Source: Lichina pygmaea
Taxonomy: Eukaryota > Ascomycota > Lichinomycetes > Lichinales > Lichinaceae
DNA length: 64,000 nt
Assembly: GCA_963422465.1 (NCBI GenBank)
Contig: OY730173.1
Span: forward strand, 1,674,001-1,738,000
Direction of reading: 5' to 3'
The position numbers and the translations under genes are program-made. Below, in pieces: positions 1-12,352 of the stretch; position 1 is the stretch's first letter; each line of letters opens with the position of its first letter. The notes beneath the pieces were generated by a model, which had not been told where the DNA came from, did not search any database, and saw only the letters and a list, made by a program, of their open reading frames with translations.

Positions 1-3000
1 GGGGCGCCGAGTCGGACAGCAGCGACGACGAGCTTCGGCAACGACCCACGGGTCAGCTTGGCGGGGTCGGAATGACGCCCACGACGGCTCTCGGCTCGAG
101 CCTGCTTCCGGTCGCCCAGGCGCACAACTCGGACCCCGTCCAAGGCGCCTCGGCGACGACGGCGAACCTGGGCAAGATCAAGGACCGAAAGGCCCTCGCC
201 GACGCCGATCCTCTCGGCGTCGACCAGAACATCACCTTCGACAGCGTCGGAGGCTTGCAGGGCCACGTCAACCAGCTCAAGGAGATGGTGACCCTGCCTC
301 TGCTCTACCCCGAGATCTTCCAGCGGTACCACCTGACCCCGCCGCGTGGCGTGCTCTTCCACGGGCCGCCGGGCACGGGCAAGACCCTGCTCGCCCGGGC
401 CTTGGCCGCCACCGTGAGCTCGCAGGGCCAAAAGATCACGTTCTACATGCGCAAGGGCGCGGACGCTCTAAGCAAGTGGGTCGGCGAGGCCGAACGGCAG
501 CTCAGGTTGCTCTTCGAGGAGGCGCGGGCGAACCAGCCCAGCATCATCTTCTTCGACGAGATCGACGGTACGCTCGTCGTTCCTTACCTGACCTTCGTGC
601 CGTTTCGGCGCCGTGTTAGAGCTGACGATCGTGCCCCGCGCAGGTCTCGCCCCGGTCAGGTCCAGCAAGCAGGAGCAGATCCACGCCTCGATCGTGTCGA
701 CGTTGCTGGCGCTCATGGACGGCATGGATGGCCGCGGTCAGGTCGTGGTCATCGGTGCCACCAACCGTCCGGATTCGGTCGACCCGGCCCTTCGACGACC
801 GGGCCGCTTCGACCGCGAGTTCTACTTCCCCTTGCCGAACAAGGAGGCTCGCCGGAGCATCCTCGACATCCACACCAAGGAGTGGAAGCCTCCGTTGGGC
901 CCGTCCTTCAAGGAACAGGTCGCCGAGATGACCAAGGGGTACGGCGGCGCCGATCTCCGAGCCCTCTGCACCGAGGCCGCCCTGAACGCGGTCCAGCGCC
1001 GGTATCCTCAGATCTACAAGTCGAACGAGAAGCTCGTGATCGACCCGTCCACGATCAACGTCACGCCCAGGGACTTTTTCATCTCGCTCAGGGCCATGGT
1101 GCCGTCGTCGGAGAGGGCGACCTCTTCCGGAGCGGCTCCGTTGCCCAAGAAGGTCGAACCCCTGCTTCGCAAGCCGTTGGCCGAGGTCCAGGCCCGACTC
1201 GCCGAGATCTTGCCCCAAGGCAAGAAGCTGACGGTCCTCGAGGAGGCCGAGTTTGAGGATTACCCTGATCCCGATGGCGGGCTTCAGCGGGAACGCGTCC
1301 AGCAAGGTCTGTCTCCTCCTCCTCCATCCGGATCATGGCATCTCATTGACTCGCCTTAGATTTCGAAACATCTCGGGTCTTTCGTCCTAGATTGCTCATC
1401 CGAGGTCTGCCTGGCATGGGCCAGCAGTACTTGGCCAATGCCGTCTTGAACCAGTTCGAGGGACTACACGTCCAGTCGTTTGATCTGCCCACGCTTCTGA
1501 GCGACTCCACGAGGGTACGTTGGTAAATATCCCCAACGATCTGGCTCTCCTCTGAACAGCATGCAGTCCCCCGAGGCCGCCGTAGTTCAGCTATTTGCGG
1601 AAGTGCGCCGCCGCAAGCCTAGCGTCATCTTCATTCCGAACGTCGACTCGTGGTACTACAATGTCGGGGGCACGGTTCTGTCGACGTTCTTGAGCCTCCT
1701 GAGAACGTTGGCACCGACCGATCCGGTCCTGCTCCTCGGAATCGTCGAGACCGAATCGTCAAAGGTGAACGACAGGATGATCAAAGATCTCTTTGGCTTC
1801 TCGACAAAGAACCAGTACGAACTTGACCGACCTGATAAGGTAAGCCTCGAACCGGGGACGAAACGCTCGCGTCTTTAAAAGATCCATGTTCAACCCACAT
1901 CCTGCACGATCCCCTCCCTTCCTTCTCCCCCTCTCTTGACATTCGAGTGACAGGTCTACGGATGGTACTAACGAGCTGCAGGAGGCACGGAGGACGTTCT
2001 TCCGAAACGTGGCCGAGTACATCATGAAGCCTCCGACTGACTTTCCAGATTCATCGGCACGGAAGAAGAGGAAGCTGGAGCAACTTGAACCGGCTCCTCT
2101 CCTTCCAGCGCCCAAGCGACAGGCCAGCAGAGAACAGCGGGACGCGCAGAAGAAGAAGGACCGCATGACGATGAACCTTCTCAAGCTGAAGCTGCAGCCG
2201 ATCGTCGAATACATGAAGAAGCGGTACCGCCGTTTCCACACCAGCATCATCGAAGACGACCAGATCGGGTACCTGTACGAAGAAGAAGACCCGGACCAGG
2301 TGCATACGGACATGCCGGAAGGTCAGCGAATCCGACCTTACGAGCGAGCGCTCGACAGCGACAGAACGCCCGGCCTGCGCGAAACCGCGACGGGCAGGTT
2401 CTTCTACAACCTGAACACCCCGATCATCGAAGAACGGCTGGCGAACGGCTTCTACATGCGACCGCATGACTTCCTGGCCGACGTGTGCACGCTGATGAAA
2501 GACGCCAAGACCCACGGGCGCGATCGAGAGCGACTCACCAAGGCGAAACAGCTCCTGGCCGAGGTCGAGGTGGACGTCTGGACGGTCGAGCTCGAACCTC
2601 ACCTTGCCGATTGCGAGGGCATCTATCAGCGTGAGGCCGCTCGGGTCAGGGAACGAGAGGAGAGGCAGGCCGGAAAGACCGTCGTCACCGAGGCAGGGGG
2701 CGACTGCCTTCTCCAGACGGCCTCCAACGTTGCGACGGCGGGATCGAACAGCACGGCCGGACTGCCTCCGCTGCCGCCAGTCGTCTCGACCGCCGCCGGG
2801 CTCGGCGCCCGCGCACAGCCGTCACCGATCCGGACATCCGAACACAGCTCGCTTTCGAACGGCTTCTCCAACGGGCCCGCCAACATCGGGGATCCGCACG
2901 CGCCGGCGCAGCCACCGGTGGCGGAAGCGGACGACGGCTCCGTTCGTCCTGCCGCACATGTGGGCATGTCCCAGCACAGCGGCCCAGGCACGCAACGCTC

Positions 3001-3814
3001 GCAGAGATTGCCGCTCACGGCCATGCCGCCCGGCTCGCAGCTCGAGGACTTTATGAACGAGGCCTCGACGACGACGTCCGGGAAGAAGACGTCGGCCGAG
3101 CATTCATCGTGGGACCGGTTCAACACCGACAGCTCCAACAGCCTCGGGGGCAGCGGACGGCGGGACGTGCCCGACTTCTCCATGGGCGATTCCAGGGCGC
3201 ACGGAGACTCTCAGCTGGCCAGCACGCAACGTAGGTTGACCCACCCCTCACCGTCACCAGCTCGCTCACGGAGGAACGCGGTGGAGAGCTAACTCGCCGC
3301 TGATCGAACAGTGGATATCCTGTCATCGCAGAACAGCGGCCCTCAAGCAAGCTCGCAGCTATCGAACCTCAAATTCTCGCAAAAGTCGTCTCAACAGTCC
3401 TCGCAGAACCCTTCTTCCCACCCTCCGGTACCGCTGTTCTCGGGGGCGGCCAGTCAGCCCTTCCGACCGTCGCAGACGCCGAGCATCCCGGCCCTCCTCA
3501 ACAACCCGAGCACGCCCATAGGCCACCAGCCTCCTCCTCCTCCTCAGCCGGACCTTGTCGTCGACAGGCACGCGGTCGAGAAGCTGCACGCGCTGCTGAC
3601 GGACCGCACGAGCGGCTGCTCGGTCGAGCAGCTCGAGCAGGTCAACACGGCGCTCACCGACTCGATCTGGAAGCAGCGGCACGTGTGGAACCGCACCGTG
3701 GTGGCGCAACAGGTGCAGGAAGTGTTTGACGAGGTCATGCGAGACATTGCGTACATGCAGTCGATCCTGAGGGCGAGCGTCGTCGACGACGACGACGACG
3801 ATCATGCTGCTTAG
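1..3814 (+). CDS. YTA7: YTA7/ATAD2/Abo1-type bromodomain AAA-ATPase (5' end outside window)
   Basis: Chromatin AAA+ ATPase that handles histone H3-H4 on nucleosomes. Read as six exons: <1..567, 644..1306, 1360..1514, 1567..1839, 1982..3230 and 3312..3814. All joins keep frame and restore family motifs. The frame is open to base 1, where an acidic stretch (SDSSDDE) fits the family's N-terminus. AAA1 has Walker A GPPGTGKT (about 363-386), Walker B IIFFDEID at the end of the first exon, and the GATNRPD and RRPGRFDRE motifs. AAA2 is degenerate, as is usual here: GLPGMGQQ lacks the Walker lysine. The bromodomain lies about 2400-2590 (FYMRPHDFLADV). The tail is long, Ser/Gln/Pro-rich and probably disordered, ending in a run of Asp. 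Intron calls are by eye. Confidence 0.93.
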
Positions 3815-5272
3815 ATTCTGTTCACATCTCTGGTTCCCCTTTTCCGATCTCCCTCTTCCTCTTCCACTTCTTCTTCTTCTTCTTCGTCTCCGTGTATCGA
3901 TGCACCAATGACATACGTCCCCATCGAAAGAGGCGCACACGCAAGAGGGCGGATGGGAGCGAACAGGCCGGGAATAGAGCGCAATGCAGGCAGCGATTGC
4001 CGATGGCTTCCTTCACTTCTTTTTCGATCTTCATACGAGGCAATGCCGACCTACTGTACCAATGAATCCAAGTAACAAAGACTCTACTCCACCGTGCCTA
4101 CTATGTTCCCAAAACACTCACCCCCACATGCGATACTGTACTGCAAGCCTGGCACGGGGTAGCGCAGGTGGAAGATCTAAGATCTTTAGGTACGAGCACG
4201 GCATGTGCAAGTGGGCGTGGAAGGTGAGACCTCAGGGTGAGGTTGGTATTGGAGTTCACTGTAGGCGTCAGAGGGACAGATGATGATGACGATGCTCAGT
4301 GTGTATCTTTGAGTGTTGGTCCGATGAAGGGTGGTGGAAGAGTAGAAGTACAGGAAACTGGGGCACATTTTTCTGCGACCGTTCACGGTACTTCTATATG
4401 GTGGGCCACGATGGGGGGGCACGGTGGGGTGGAACTAGCATCTACTGTAGTGATGAATACCCTACAAATCAGGGGGGCTGTAAGCCAGGCAGTAGGCATC
4501 GATTACAGTAGAATACGGAAGTACAGGGAGGCTGTCGTGGCTGTGTACCTACGTAAGTGGCAAGTCCTTGTTCTGGGAAATGCCTTTGAGAATCTGGCGC
4601 TTGACTTTAGACACACGTATCCTTCCCCCGGTCTTTCACGTGAATGCTGTACCGCTCACACCGCCTTGCGCCAGGACGACGACCACGACGACCATGACGA
4701 CCACGACGACCGAACAAGACGCACAGTAGCCGGCATCCGCAAGTATCGCAGCCCTGCACGACCAATCCGACGTGGTCCACAACGCATGTTGAGCTGACGT
4801 CTCCGACATCCCCGCGAAGTATCGACGACGTGGATCAAACATACCCGTTCGGTACGGTACCGTACGGCCTCAGCTCCCGCGAGACCTCGCCGTTCGATCC
4901 GCGCCGAGCAGGTTCCAGGGGAGCACCATCGCCACTGTTGTCGCTTCTGCGAAGAGACGCCGATATCCGGGGACACCGTTCCGCACTACGAGGAGATCCT
5001 AGTCTTTCGAACTCCCTTTTCCATCGAATCTAGTCTGCTCTGTCGAAATCCGCGGCGGTCTCGAACTAGACTCAATACGCCAAAGAGCAGAGGAGGAAAG
5101 GACGGGGCTTCTTGTTCGCCGCTTGTCCTTCTTCTTCCCAATCAATCAGTCGATCAGCTCGGCGATAGCCAGAGCCTCACCCTACTTTGGCTTGCTCCGG
5201 GGACTGTCTTCTTCGGCCCCCGTTCGACCTTCAGGGCGCACCGCCGGATCGTGCGTCGTCCCGTCGTCCGCC
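3815..5272. other. Intergenic spacer between YTA7 and CKB1
   Basis: No gene was recognised. It holds a CT-rich 3' flank after the stop, a short GAC/CAC-type triplet run near 4675-4712, and the CKB1 leader. The open frames here lack family signatures and use random-looking codons. Confidence 0.6.
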
Positions 5273-7199
5273 ATGGACGACTTTGCAAGCGAATCCGATA
5301 GCGAGTACACCAGTTACTGGAAAGATTGGGTAAGTGTGGCTTTCTCTCTCTCTCTCTTTTCAGACGGCTTGCTACGCTCGTGGAGGATGAGAAGGAGTGG
5401 AAGTGTTCATTTGGAGCTCTGGACTTTTACTCGTCTCCGCCTATGGTCTTGCTTGAGTCGTCTTCCGCGAGTAGGGCCCATCTACTCAAGTTATGCATCC
5501 TCTGTCCGGCTGTTGGCCGTGGTCATCGCGGACAAGCAAGTTCTGTCTGCCTGGTGGGGGAATGCTGTAACGTTCCGTTCGCTGGTAGAATGGCATGGTG
5601 CCGGCTACGTCGTGGGCTCAATGTTGTTTCTGGCTTGATCAGCCAAATCACCGTTCATCCTCTCTTGTCTCTATCCAAGCCATCCATGGTCCTGTGATGG
5701 TTGGTGCCAGAGGAAAGGGAGAGACGAAAGGCTCTGAAGCATTACGCAGGCTTGCCAAATATCAAGCCAGAGTGGATCGCTTGCTCCATAATGACCAGTT
5801 TTCCATCCGCCATAGCCCTTGCTCTACAGATTTTCCCTCTAGTCGACTGCCCTACTGCTGGTCGGCGAGAGAGATTCATACTGCTCACGACTTTGTGTTC
5901 CTACCTCGCCTACTTGCGTCTGACCAATGTTGACTGGTAGTAGCACGACGCGCTCTGGCTGACTCGAATCGAATGCAGTTCATCTCGTTGCGAGGCAACG
6001 AGTACTTTTGCGAGATTGACGAAGAGTACCTGACAGATCGATTCAACCTGACGGGCCTGAACGTCGAAGTGCAATATTACCAGTATGCGCTGGATCTGGT
6101 GACGGATGTGTTTGATCTCGACTGCGACGACGACATGCGAGAGCAGATTGAGAAGTCGGCACGTCATCTGTACGGCCTGGTCCACGCCAGATACATCGTC
6201 ACCACCCGAGGGCTTGCCAAGATGGTACGTACGGAGAACAAGGTCACCTCGTCCAACGACCGTCGTCTCCCCACGACCGAGCATCAGCTGTAGCAGTCCT
6301 GACTCACGCGTTCCGCTCAGGCTGAGAAATACAAGAAGGGAGACTTTGGCAAGTGTCCACGGGTGATGTGTGAGCAGTACCATCTCCTGCCGATCGGCAT
6401 ATCGGACGTGCCGAGCGTGCGGCCCGTCAAGCTGTACTGCAGCCGGTGCGAAGACGTGTACAACCCAAAGTCGTCGCGGCACGCCGCGGTCGACGGGGCG
6501 TACTTTGGGACGTCCTTCCACAACATCCTCTTCCAGGTCTACCCGGCTCTGATCCCGAAGAAGAGCTCGCGACGGTACGAGCCGCGTTGCTTTGGCTTCC
6601 GGGTGCATGCGCCGGCGGCGTTGATGCGATGGCAAGAAGCGAGGCGCGACGAGATGGTCGACCGGCTGAAGAGGCTGAAACTCGAATCGGGCTTCGAGGA
6701 GGAAGAAGATGACGAGGACGAAGACGACGACGACGAGAGTTCGGACGACGACGAGGAGGAGGAAGAGGAGGAGGAGGAGGAGGAGGAGGAGGAAGGGAAA
6801 CGGCAACAACAGCGACCGGGCGACCTTCAGGCGCTCGTCCACCAGTCTCAGGCTTCGGCGCTGCACGGCCAGCAGAACTTTCTGGAGATGGACGAGCGGA
6901 CAGGAGCCGCTTTTCCCGCGACCAGCAACCACGCCGGTGACGACAGAACCGCCAACGAAATCAACATCCTGGATCAAGACCGCGACGACGACCATGTCCA
7001 GGACAACGACATCTCGATCGACGTGGACGCCGTCGGCGCCAACGACGACGACATGGTATCAGCTTACCGCTACGGTGCGGGTGCCGGTAGTGGTGCGGGA
7101 GGACAAGGTAACGGTGCGCGAGGACGAGGACGAGGACGAGGGCAAGGGCAGGAACGAGGAGTCGCGGGCAGTAGCACCCAACTTCAATACCACCGATGA
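5273..7199 (+). CDS. CKB1: Casein kinase 2 regulatory (beta) subunit
   Basis: Regulatory subunit that dimerises through a zinc finger and docks two catalytic CK2 alpha subunits. Exons 5273..5329, 5979..6224 and 6321..7199 encode 393 residues. Exon 1 is MDDFASESDSEYTSYWKDW. Exon 2 opens with FISLRGNEYFCEIDEEYL and contains FNLTGLN, the family hallmark. The zinc ligands are CPRVMC and CSRC. After the core (YFGTSFHNILFQVYP, then PRCFGFRVH) comes an unusually long tail: about 40 acidic residues, a linker, then an RGRGRGRGQGQ stretch. Intron 1 is 649 bp, long for this window, but both splice sites give an exact family alignment. The human protein is 215 residues, so the extra length here is mostly the tail. 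Confidence 0.94.
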
Positions 7200-7658
7200 G
7201 TCAGTCCAAATGGCCCCCCTTTCCCTCTCCCTCTCACCCCTCCCTCCTCTTATCGATAGGTACACACGGTACGGTATTCTGTTTGAAACACACAGTTTTA
7301 ATTCTCGTACCGTACTGTCCTGTACTGTCCTGTCGTGTACCGTACTGTACTGTACTGTACCGTCCCTCGTCCGTCTCCATTGGACACTTGGCCGTCGTGG
7401 AGGTGTAGTCATAATACGCCCTGGCCCTAGCCGTATCCCTAGCCATAGCCCATATCCCAACTAGCCCCAGCCGTAAGGCCGTCACACCCCACCAATCTGT
7501 ACTCCTTACACAGGTCCTTTCATATCTATGTATCGTACCAGCAATCACTCATAACTAGAGACTCTGTCTCGCCTCACTCTCTGAATCTCTACCATAGCTA
7601 GATTCTTCCAACCATCATGAAATATCGCCAAGGATAAGTGAGGACAGTAGCAAGAACT

Positions 7659-7926
<268 letters not shown>

Positions 7927-7980
7927 TGAGAATAGCAGTAGCGCAGGGAGAATGATAGCAGTAGCTGCTGCAGCAGTAAG

Positions 7981-8152
7981 TGTCAGGAGCTAGTTGCCTG
8001 ACCGGGCGCTTAGTCAGTTAGATCCTGACTAGGCAGGCGGGTGCAGCCGCACTTATCTATCGCTAGTACGGAGATGTCGGGCACTAAGCCCAGACATAGT
8101 AGTCTTTTGGCTCGGTTCCGCTCTAGCCTACTCTGTACGGCTGCGCGCGACA
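7981..8152 (+). mobile_element. 172-bp LTR-like element, copy A
   Basis: The 172-bp unit begins TGTCAGGAGC and ends GCGCGACA. It is flanked by the perfect 5-bp direct repeat GTAAG (7976-7980 and 8153-8157). The same unit occurs inverted at 36676-36847 with its own duplication, and in part at 36059-36168. It carries no coding capacity. The TG...CA ends and 5-bp duplications fit a solo LTR or a very small non-autonomous LTR element. It is inserted in triplet-repeat DNA. Confidence 0.85.
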
Positions 8153-8160
8153 GTAAGAAT

Positions 8161-8192
<32 letters not shown>

Positions 8193-8325
8193 CAGTGAGA
8201 ATAGCTGTAAGTAGCAACCAACAGCAGTGAGAATGATAGCAGTAGCAGCAGCAACGGTAGTGAGAATGGCTGTAAGTAGCAACCAGCAGCAGTGAGAAGG
8301 ATAGCAGTAGCAGCAGCACAACATC
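8153..8325. repeat. CAG-rich triplet repeat cluster
   Basis: A (CAG)n run lies at about 8166-8195. It is followed by two similar stretches of the form AGTGAGAATGRCTGTAAGTAGCAACCA with CAG units between them. These continue the repeat tract interrupted by the 172-bp element. The remaining bases to 8672 hold nothing I recognise. Confidence 0.75.
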
Positions 8326-8672
8326 TTCCTTCCTGCCACACTGTCAGATCTTGATCAGTTGTGGCTGTGCTGTATCTTGTCTACAATGGTGGTAAGCGGT
8401 ATGTACAGTACGTAGTGGCGGTGGTAGTGGTGGGGATGTGATGGTGGTGGTTATCAAGACTGGTTTATCTGTTGTCCAGATCAAAAAAAGGTGGTTGTTA
8501 TTTAGGTTGAAGAGAACTGTCTTTTACATTCCATTGAAAGTGATGTCTCTCATCCAGCTTGAATTGGGCTCATCTTCAATCAAGATGATATTTCTCCATT
8601 GTACGGATTCTCGTGGACGGGCATATCTTTGTCGACAGGAATCTTTTTTTTTTTCCAACGGGCAGCATCCAG

Positions 8673-10044
8673 TCAATCAATGCGAATCCTCCATAGTCCG
8701 TCGCCCAGAAAATGCCCATTGTCGATGGCGACGCCCTTGCCCACCTTCTTCATCTCTTCCGTGCCCATCTTCAGTTCGCCGACCATGCACGCCTCTTGCT
8801 TGCCCTCGGCCATGACGACGACGACGGCGCCCGCAGCTAGAGGCGCGTCTGTAGCCTCCGCTTCGTCGTCGTCGTCGTCGTTCTCACCCTTTCGTCGCTG
8901 CGGCTTGTCTTGTTTCTCTGACGACGGAGATGGAGGAAGTCGGCCTCCCGGGGACGTCAGCCCCGGAACCATGAGAGTGGCGCCGGACAGCACGAAGCGA
9001 ATCGCGCCGCGATCAATCTGTATGGTGCGGAAGGCCGAGGGGAAGCGGTGCACGAGACGCAGCGTCGGGATGAGCGGGCCGTTCATGTGCTGGTAGAACA
9101 AAGCTTGGTCGTCGAGCCCGTAGAGAGTTACTCTGTCGGGTCTTTGCTTCTGCAGGACGTCCTCTAGATGCGAACACGGCACCCGCACGAATGCTTCGCC
9201 AAGAGGGCGAGCTTCGTGGGGTGTGTGTTCGTGAGGATTGGGGGGGTCAGCCAGTCTTCTCTGGGTCCGAATTGCAGGTAGGAGAGGGGGTCTCCAGGTC
9301 GTAGGCGAGATTCTCGAGGCAGAGAACAGGGATTGCATGAGATGAGAATGAAAATGATGCCGCCACAATAGTCGGGAAAGATAGAGAGCGAGGTAGCAAA
9401 GGCCGTCAGAGTTATTGGAGCAACAAGATAATCAGACCCTTGCTTAAGAAAAACACAAGAGACGCCCCCCTTTCGAACCAACCGCACAAAATGTACATCT
9501 CTCCACAATCAAGGGGCACACGAGAAACGAATCACCAGAGTACAGAACCGATCTCAACTCCTACAATTTAACAGCATCAATCTGGCTCTTCTTGGGGATC
9601 ATCTCGTCCAAGATGGCTGGGGTTAGGAGCGGCGCATAGGTATCCTGGATCTTTGTCCGCAAGGCTCGTTGGGCCGACGATTTGACCTTGGACTTGGCCC
9701 CGAGGTTGATACTGTCTCGCAGCACATTGTAAGCAAAAATGATGCGAGCATTGAGCATTGAGCATCGAGCGTTGGAAACCTGCCCTCCCTTTTGAACGGG
9801 GGGCAGAAGAGAAAGACGGGTTCTGGACACCCTGGCCATAAGACCACCTGGGGAGTTGTTGAATGTGCAGGGAAAAAGAGAAAGGGAGAATGGAATGCTA
9901 AGACCGTGCCGAGGAACAGTGGGATCGAGGAGAAGGAGGAGGAGGATCGTTGGATTCTGCTCGTGCAGCCACCATACAGGTATCATACCGCCGACTTGGC
10001 ATGCACCGCGGTAGAGGGACCGAGACTTACTCCTTCTTGAACAT
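8673..10044 (-). CDS. TMA20: MCT-1/TMA20-type PUA protein, translation re-initiation/recycling factor
   Basis: Partner of TMA22/DENR; the pair acts on post-termination 40S subunits. Exons on the minus strand are 10044..10031, 9711..9565 and 9141..8673, giving 209 residues. The first exon is only 14 nt (MFKK plus two bases of the next codon) and joins in frame to DINLGAKSKVKSS. Exon 2 ends with IPKKSQIDAVK and continues across the splice as LPDRVTLYGLDD, the ascomycete form. The PUA domain is clear: DRGAIRFVLSGATLM, PGLTSPG, then MAEGKQEACMVG and the terminal HFLGDGLWRI. An acidic Asp-rich insert after PGGRLPPS explains the length over human MCTS1 (181). The last intron uses an AAAG acceptor, chosen because it restores the family sequence. 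Confidence 0.9.
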
Positions 10045-10534
10045 CTTCAATGTCGCTTTGGTCGGTGGACTATGGCAGTGGGTCTGACCTGGTCATGGGT
10101 TGTCGGCCACGGCTGCGGAGTCGCGGAATCGCGGAATCGGGGATTCGAACTGCGGTGACGATCAGACATTGGGTGATGGCGGGGCACACGGGGCTTTTCG
10201 GCGCGTGCGGCGGCGGAGGCGATTGCATCTCTGGTCATAGATGCCCGCCGAGGGATGGGCTGTACGGAGAGTCAAGCGCGTCTTGAGCGCAGAAACGGAA
10301 GGCAGGCACGTGGCAGGTTTGGCAGGCCAACAGGGCAACGGGCCGACGACGTCGGTGGTCTCAATCCTCTATCGCAGCGTGAAGCACTTCGTACAAGGTG
10401 GCTTCACCAACCTCATAGTCGCAGACCATAGATACTGTAGCGGCCTTCGCGTTTTATGAAAGCCAGGAGTCAATCGAAAGAACACGAAAGCTTGACCACG
10501 GACGAGCTCTACCCTAAATGGCCTGTGGTCAAGA
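10045..10534. other. Spacer between TMA20 and SGT2
   Basis: This is the presumed promoter of TMA20 and the 3' flank of SGT2. Repeated TCGCGGAATCG motifs lie near 10120-10140. A GATTCGAA string at 10142 resembles a tRNA T-loop, but no cloverleaf could be drawn. Nothing else was recognised. Confidence 0.5.
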
Positions 10535-11803
10535 CTAGGCGAAGCCTGATCCGCCGCTGCCACCGCCTGAACCCGGCCCTGGCCCGCCACCACGCCCTAG
10601 AGACTTTGCCCTGCAGAGATTGAGAGTTTAGTCTCCGCGCTTGTCCGGGATGACGAGCACTGAGAAATAGGGGAGCACTCACAGCTCGGCAATGGCCGGA
10701 TCGGACATCAACGAACCCAAGTCCGGCATGCCTCCTCCCCCGCCTCCTCTACCGCCACCAGAGCCACCGGCGCCTCCGCCCACACCATAGTTCTCCGCCA
10801 TCTGCCGTAGTTGAGGGTTGTTCATGAGGTTGCTCATCAGGGACGGGTTGCTCATCATCTTCTGAGCCATGTTCGCGAACATGGGGTTGTTCATCATCGA
10901 GGCCAAGTCTGGACCACCTCCGCCGCCGCCTCTCCCGCCACCGGCACCGGCGCCGCCCAACATGCTGGCAAGCCCGGCGAGGTCCGGCGTACCGCCTGCA
11001 TCAGCACCGGGAGCACCGTCGCCAGCCTGCGGGACATCGTCGCCTGAACCGCTCGCGACCTCCCCGTCGACCTTGTTCTTGGCCGTCTCGTAGCCTCGCT
11101 TCATCGCGTCGCTGCCACCGTTGCCTTCGTGCTCGATGCCCTTCTCGTATGCCTCCAAGCTTCCTCTGGCGTCCCCGAGAGCGTAGCGTGCGAGGCCCAG
11201 TCTGCTCCAGGCCTTGGTGTAAGCCGGATCGACACTGACCGCGAGCTCGGCATCGACGCTGGCTTTGGCGTGTTGATGCGAGGCCGAGTAGGCCGCCGCT
11301 CGATTCGAGAGGTAGATCGGGTTGGCCGGCACCAGCTCGAGGGCTTTGCTGTAGGCTTCGATCGCCGCCGAATAGTCCTTCTTGCCCATGGCGGCGTTGC
11401 CCTGGCCCTTGAGAGCCTCGGCCTGTTGCTTCTGCTGCTCTGAGGGAGCACCGGCGGCGGACGCTCCTGCGTCTGCTTTTGCCGGGGCAGCTCCGCCGGG
11501 GCTACCCTTGGCCCTCAGCTTCTCGTAGATGCCGAAGACGGCCAGCAGATTCTGTCCACCTATGGCCTCCTTGACGGCCGCTTCGTCAGAGGCGTCGACG
11601 CCGAACGATTCGGCGATGCACGACTGCGCGACCTCGATTGACTCTTGGTCCTTGGACGAGAGAGTTCCATCTTTGAGCGACGTCGACAGGAAGTCTATGA
11701 TCGCCAAGGCCAGTCGCTTCTTTGTCTCGGAAGCCTACGGCGATGATCGTGTCAGCAGACGTTGTTGTGCCCTCGCGGATGTGAATAGGTTTCAACCTAC
11801 CAT
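10535..11803 (-). CDS. SGT2: SGT2/SGTA-type TPR co-chaperone
   Basis: Cytosolic co-chaperone that hands tail-anchored membrane proteins to the GET pathway. Exons on the minus strand are 11803..11801 (the ATG alone), 11734..10683 and 10610..10535, giving 376 residues. The N-terminal dimerisation domain starts ASETKKRLALAIIDFL. Three TPR repeats follow (KGQGNAAMGKKDYSAAIEAY, then NPIYLSNRAAAY, then AKAWSRLGLARYALGD-like). The client-binding C-terminus has the usual Met/Asn/Pro repeats (NPMFANMAQKMM, NPSLMSNLMNNP) between glycine-rich stretches. The last small exon adds AKSLGRGGG and a Gly/Ser tail. It is needed because the preceding exon ends at a clean GTGAGT donor. A start codon split off as its own exon is unusual but supported by both splice sites. 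Confidence 0.92.
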
Positions 11804-12352
11804 CTGTGCGGCCAAATTGTGTGGTTCTGGATTGAACGGCCTCGTAATTGGGTCGAAGGCGGTGCCCAGGGCTGGTGGTGAGTTCGGAGATTCCCGGGCT
11901 ACGTTAGTGGTTCTCTGGCCCGTGGGAGAGCAACGTAGGGGAGCCATACCCTAGCGCTAGGCGAGGCTGCAGTCTAAACGTTACGCGGAACTACGTACCG
12001 TTGCGTCTGCTGTACGCTGTACTCCGCACCCGTACGTACGTACCTATTTTTCGCATGACACACGCTCGGAACGGCCAGCTCCAGGGCAGAACAAACATTC
12101 ATGTGTGAACGATCTTATGCGTTTCAAGAGGAGCTAAACAGCAGCTATACCGATCATCAATTGGGAGCATTATGGATGATATCCTGGTCGTGTACGTACA
12201 GTAAGTACTAGAGCTGTTGCATACCTCCACATCGAAAGTGGACTCGAACAAACAGAGTATCAGGGACCCGGCGTTGTCCTCCCAAGCAGGCATCACCAAC
12301 GACGAGTTCAGAGAAAGTAGCCCCAAAAGCGTTGACTGTAGCCCGGCCCCAG
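11804..12352. other. SGT2 promoter region / spacer
   Basis: No gene was seen. It contains short CGTACGTACGTACC palindromic runs near 12031-12045 and GTACGTACAGTA near 12193. Otherwise nothing was recognised. Confidence 0.5.

Noticed and set aside
4237-4797. 186-codon plus-strand frame downstream of YTA7
   Set aside because: There is no family signature, it contains a simple-repeat Asp/His run, and overlapping frames on both strands are equally long. Treated as chance.
5123-5940. Several overlapping plus-strand frames around the CKB1 start
   Set aside because: They lie in the leader and in the long first intron. None shows conserved motifs, while the spliced CKB1 model aligns exactly.
10110-10160. 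tRNA-like GGGGATTCGAACTGCGG string
   Set aside because: It resembles a T-arm, but no acceptor, D or anticodon stem can be paired around it on either strand.
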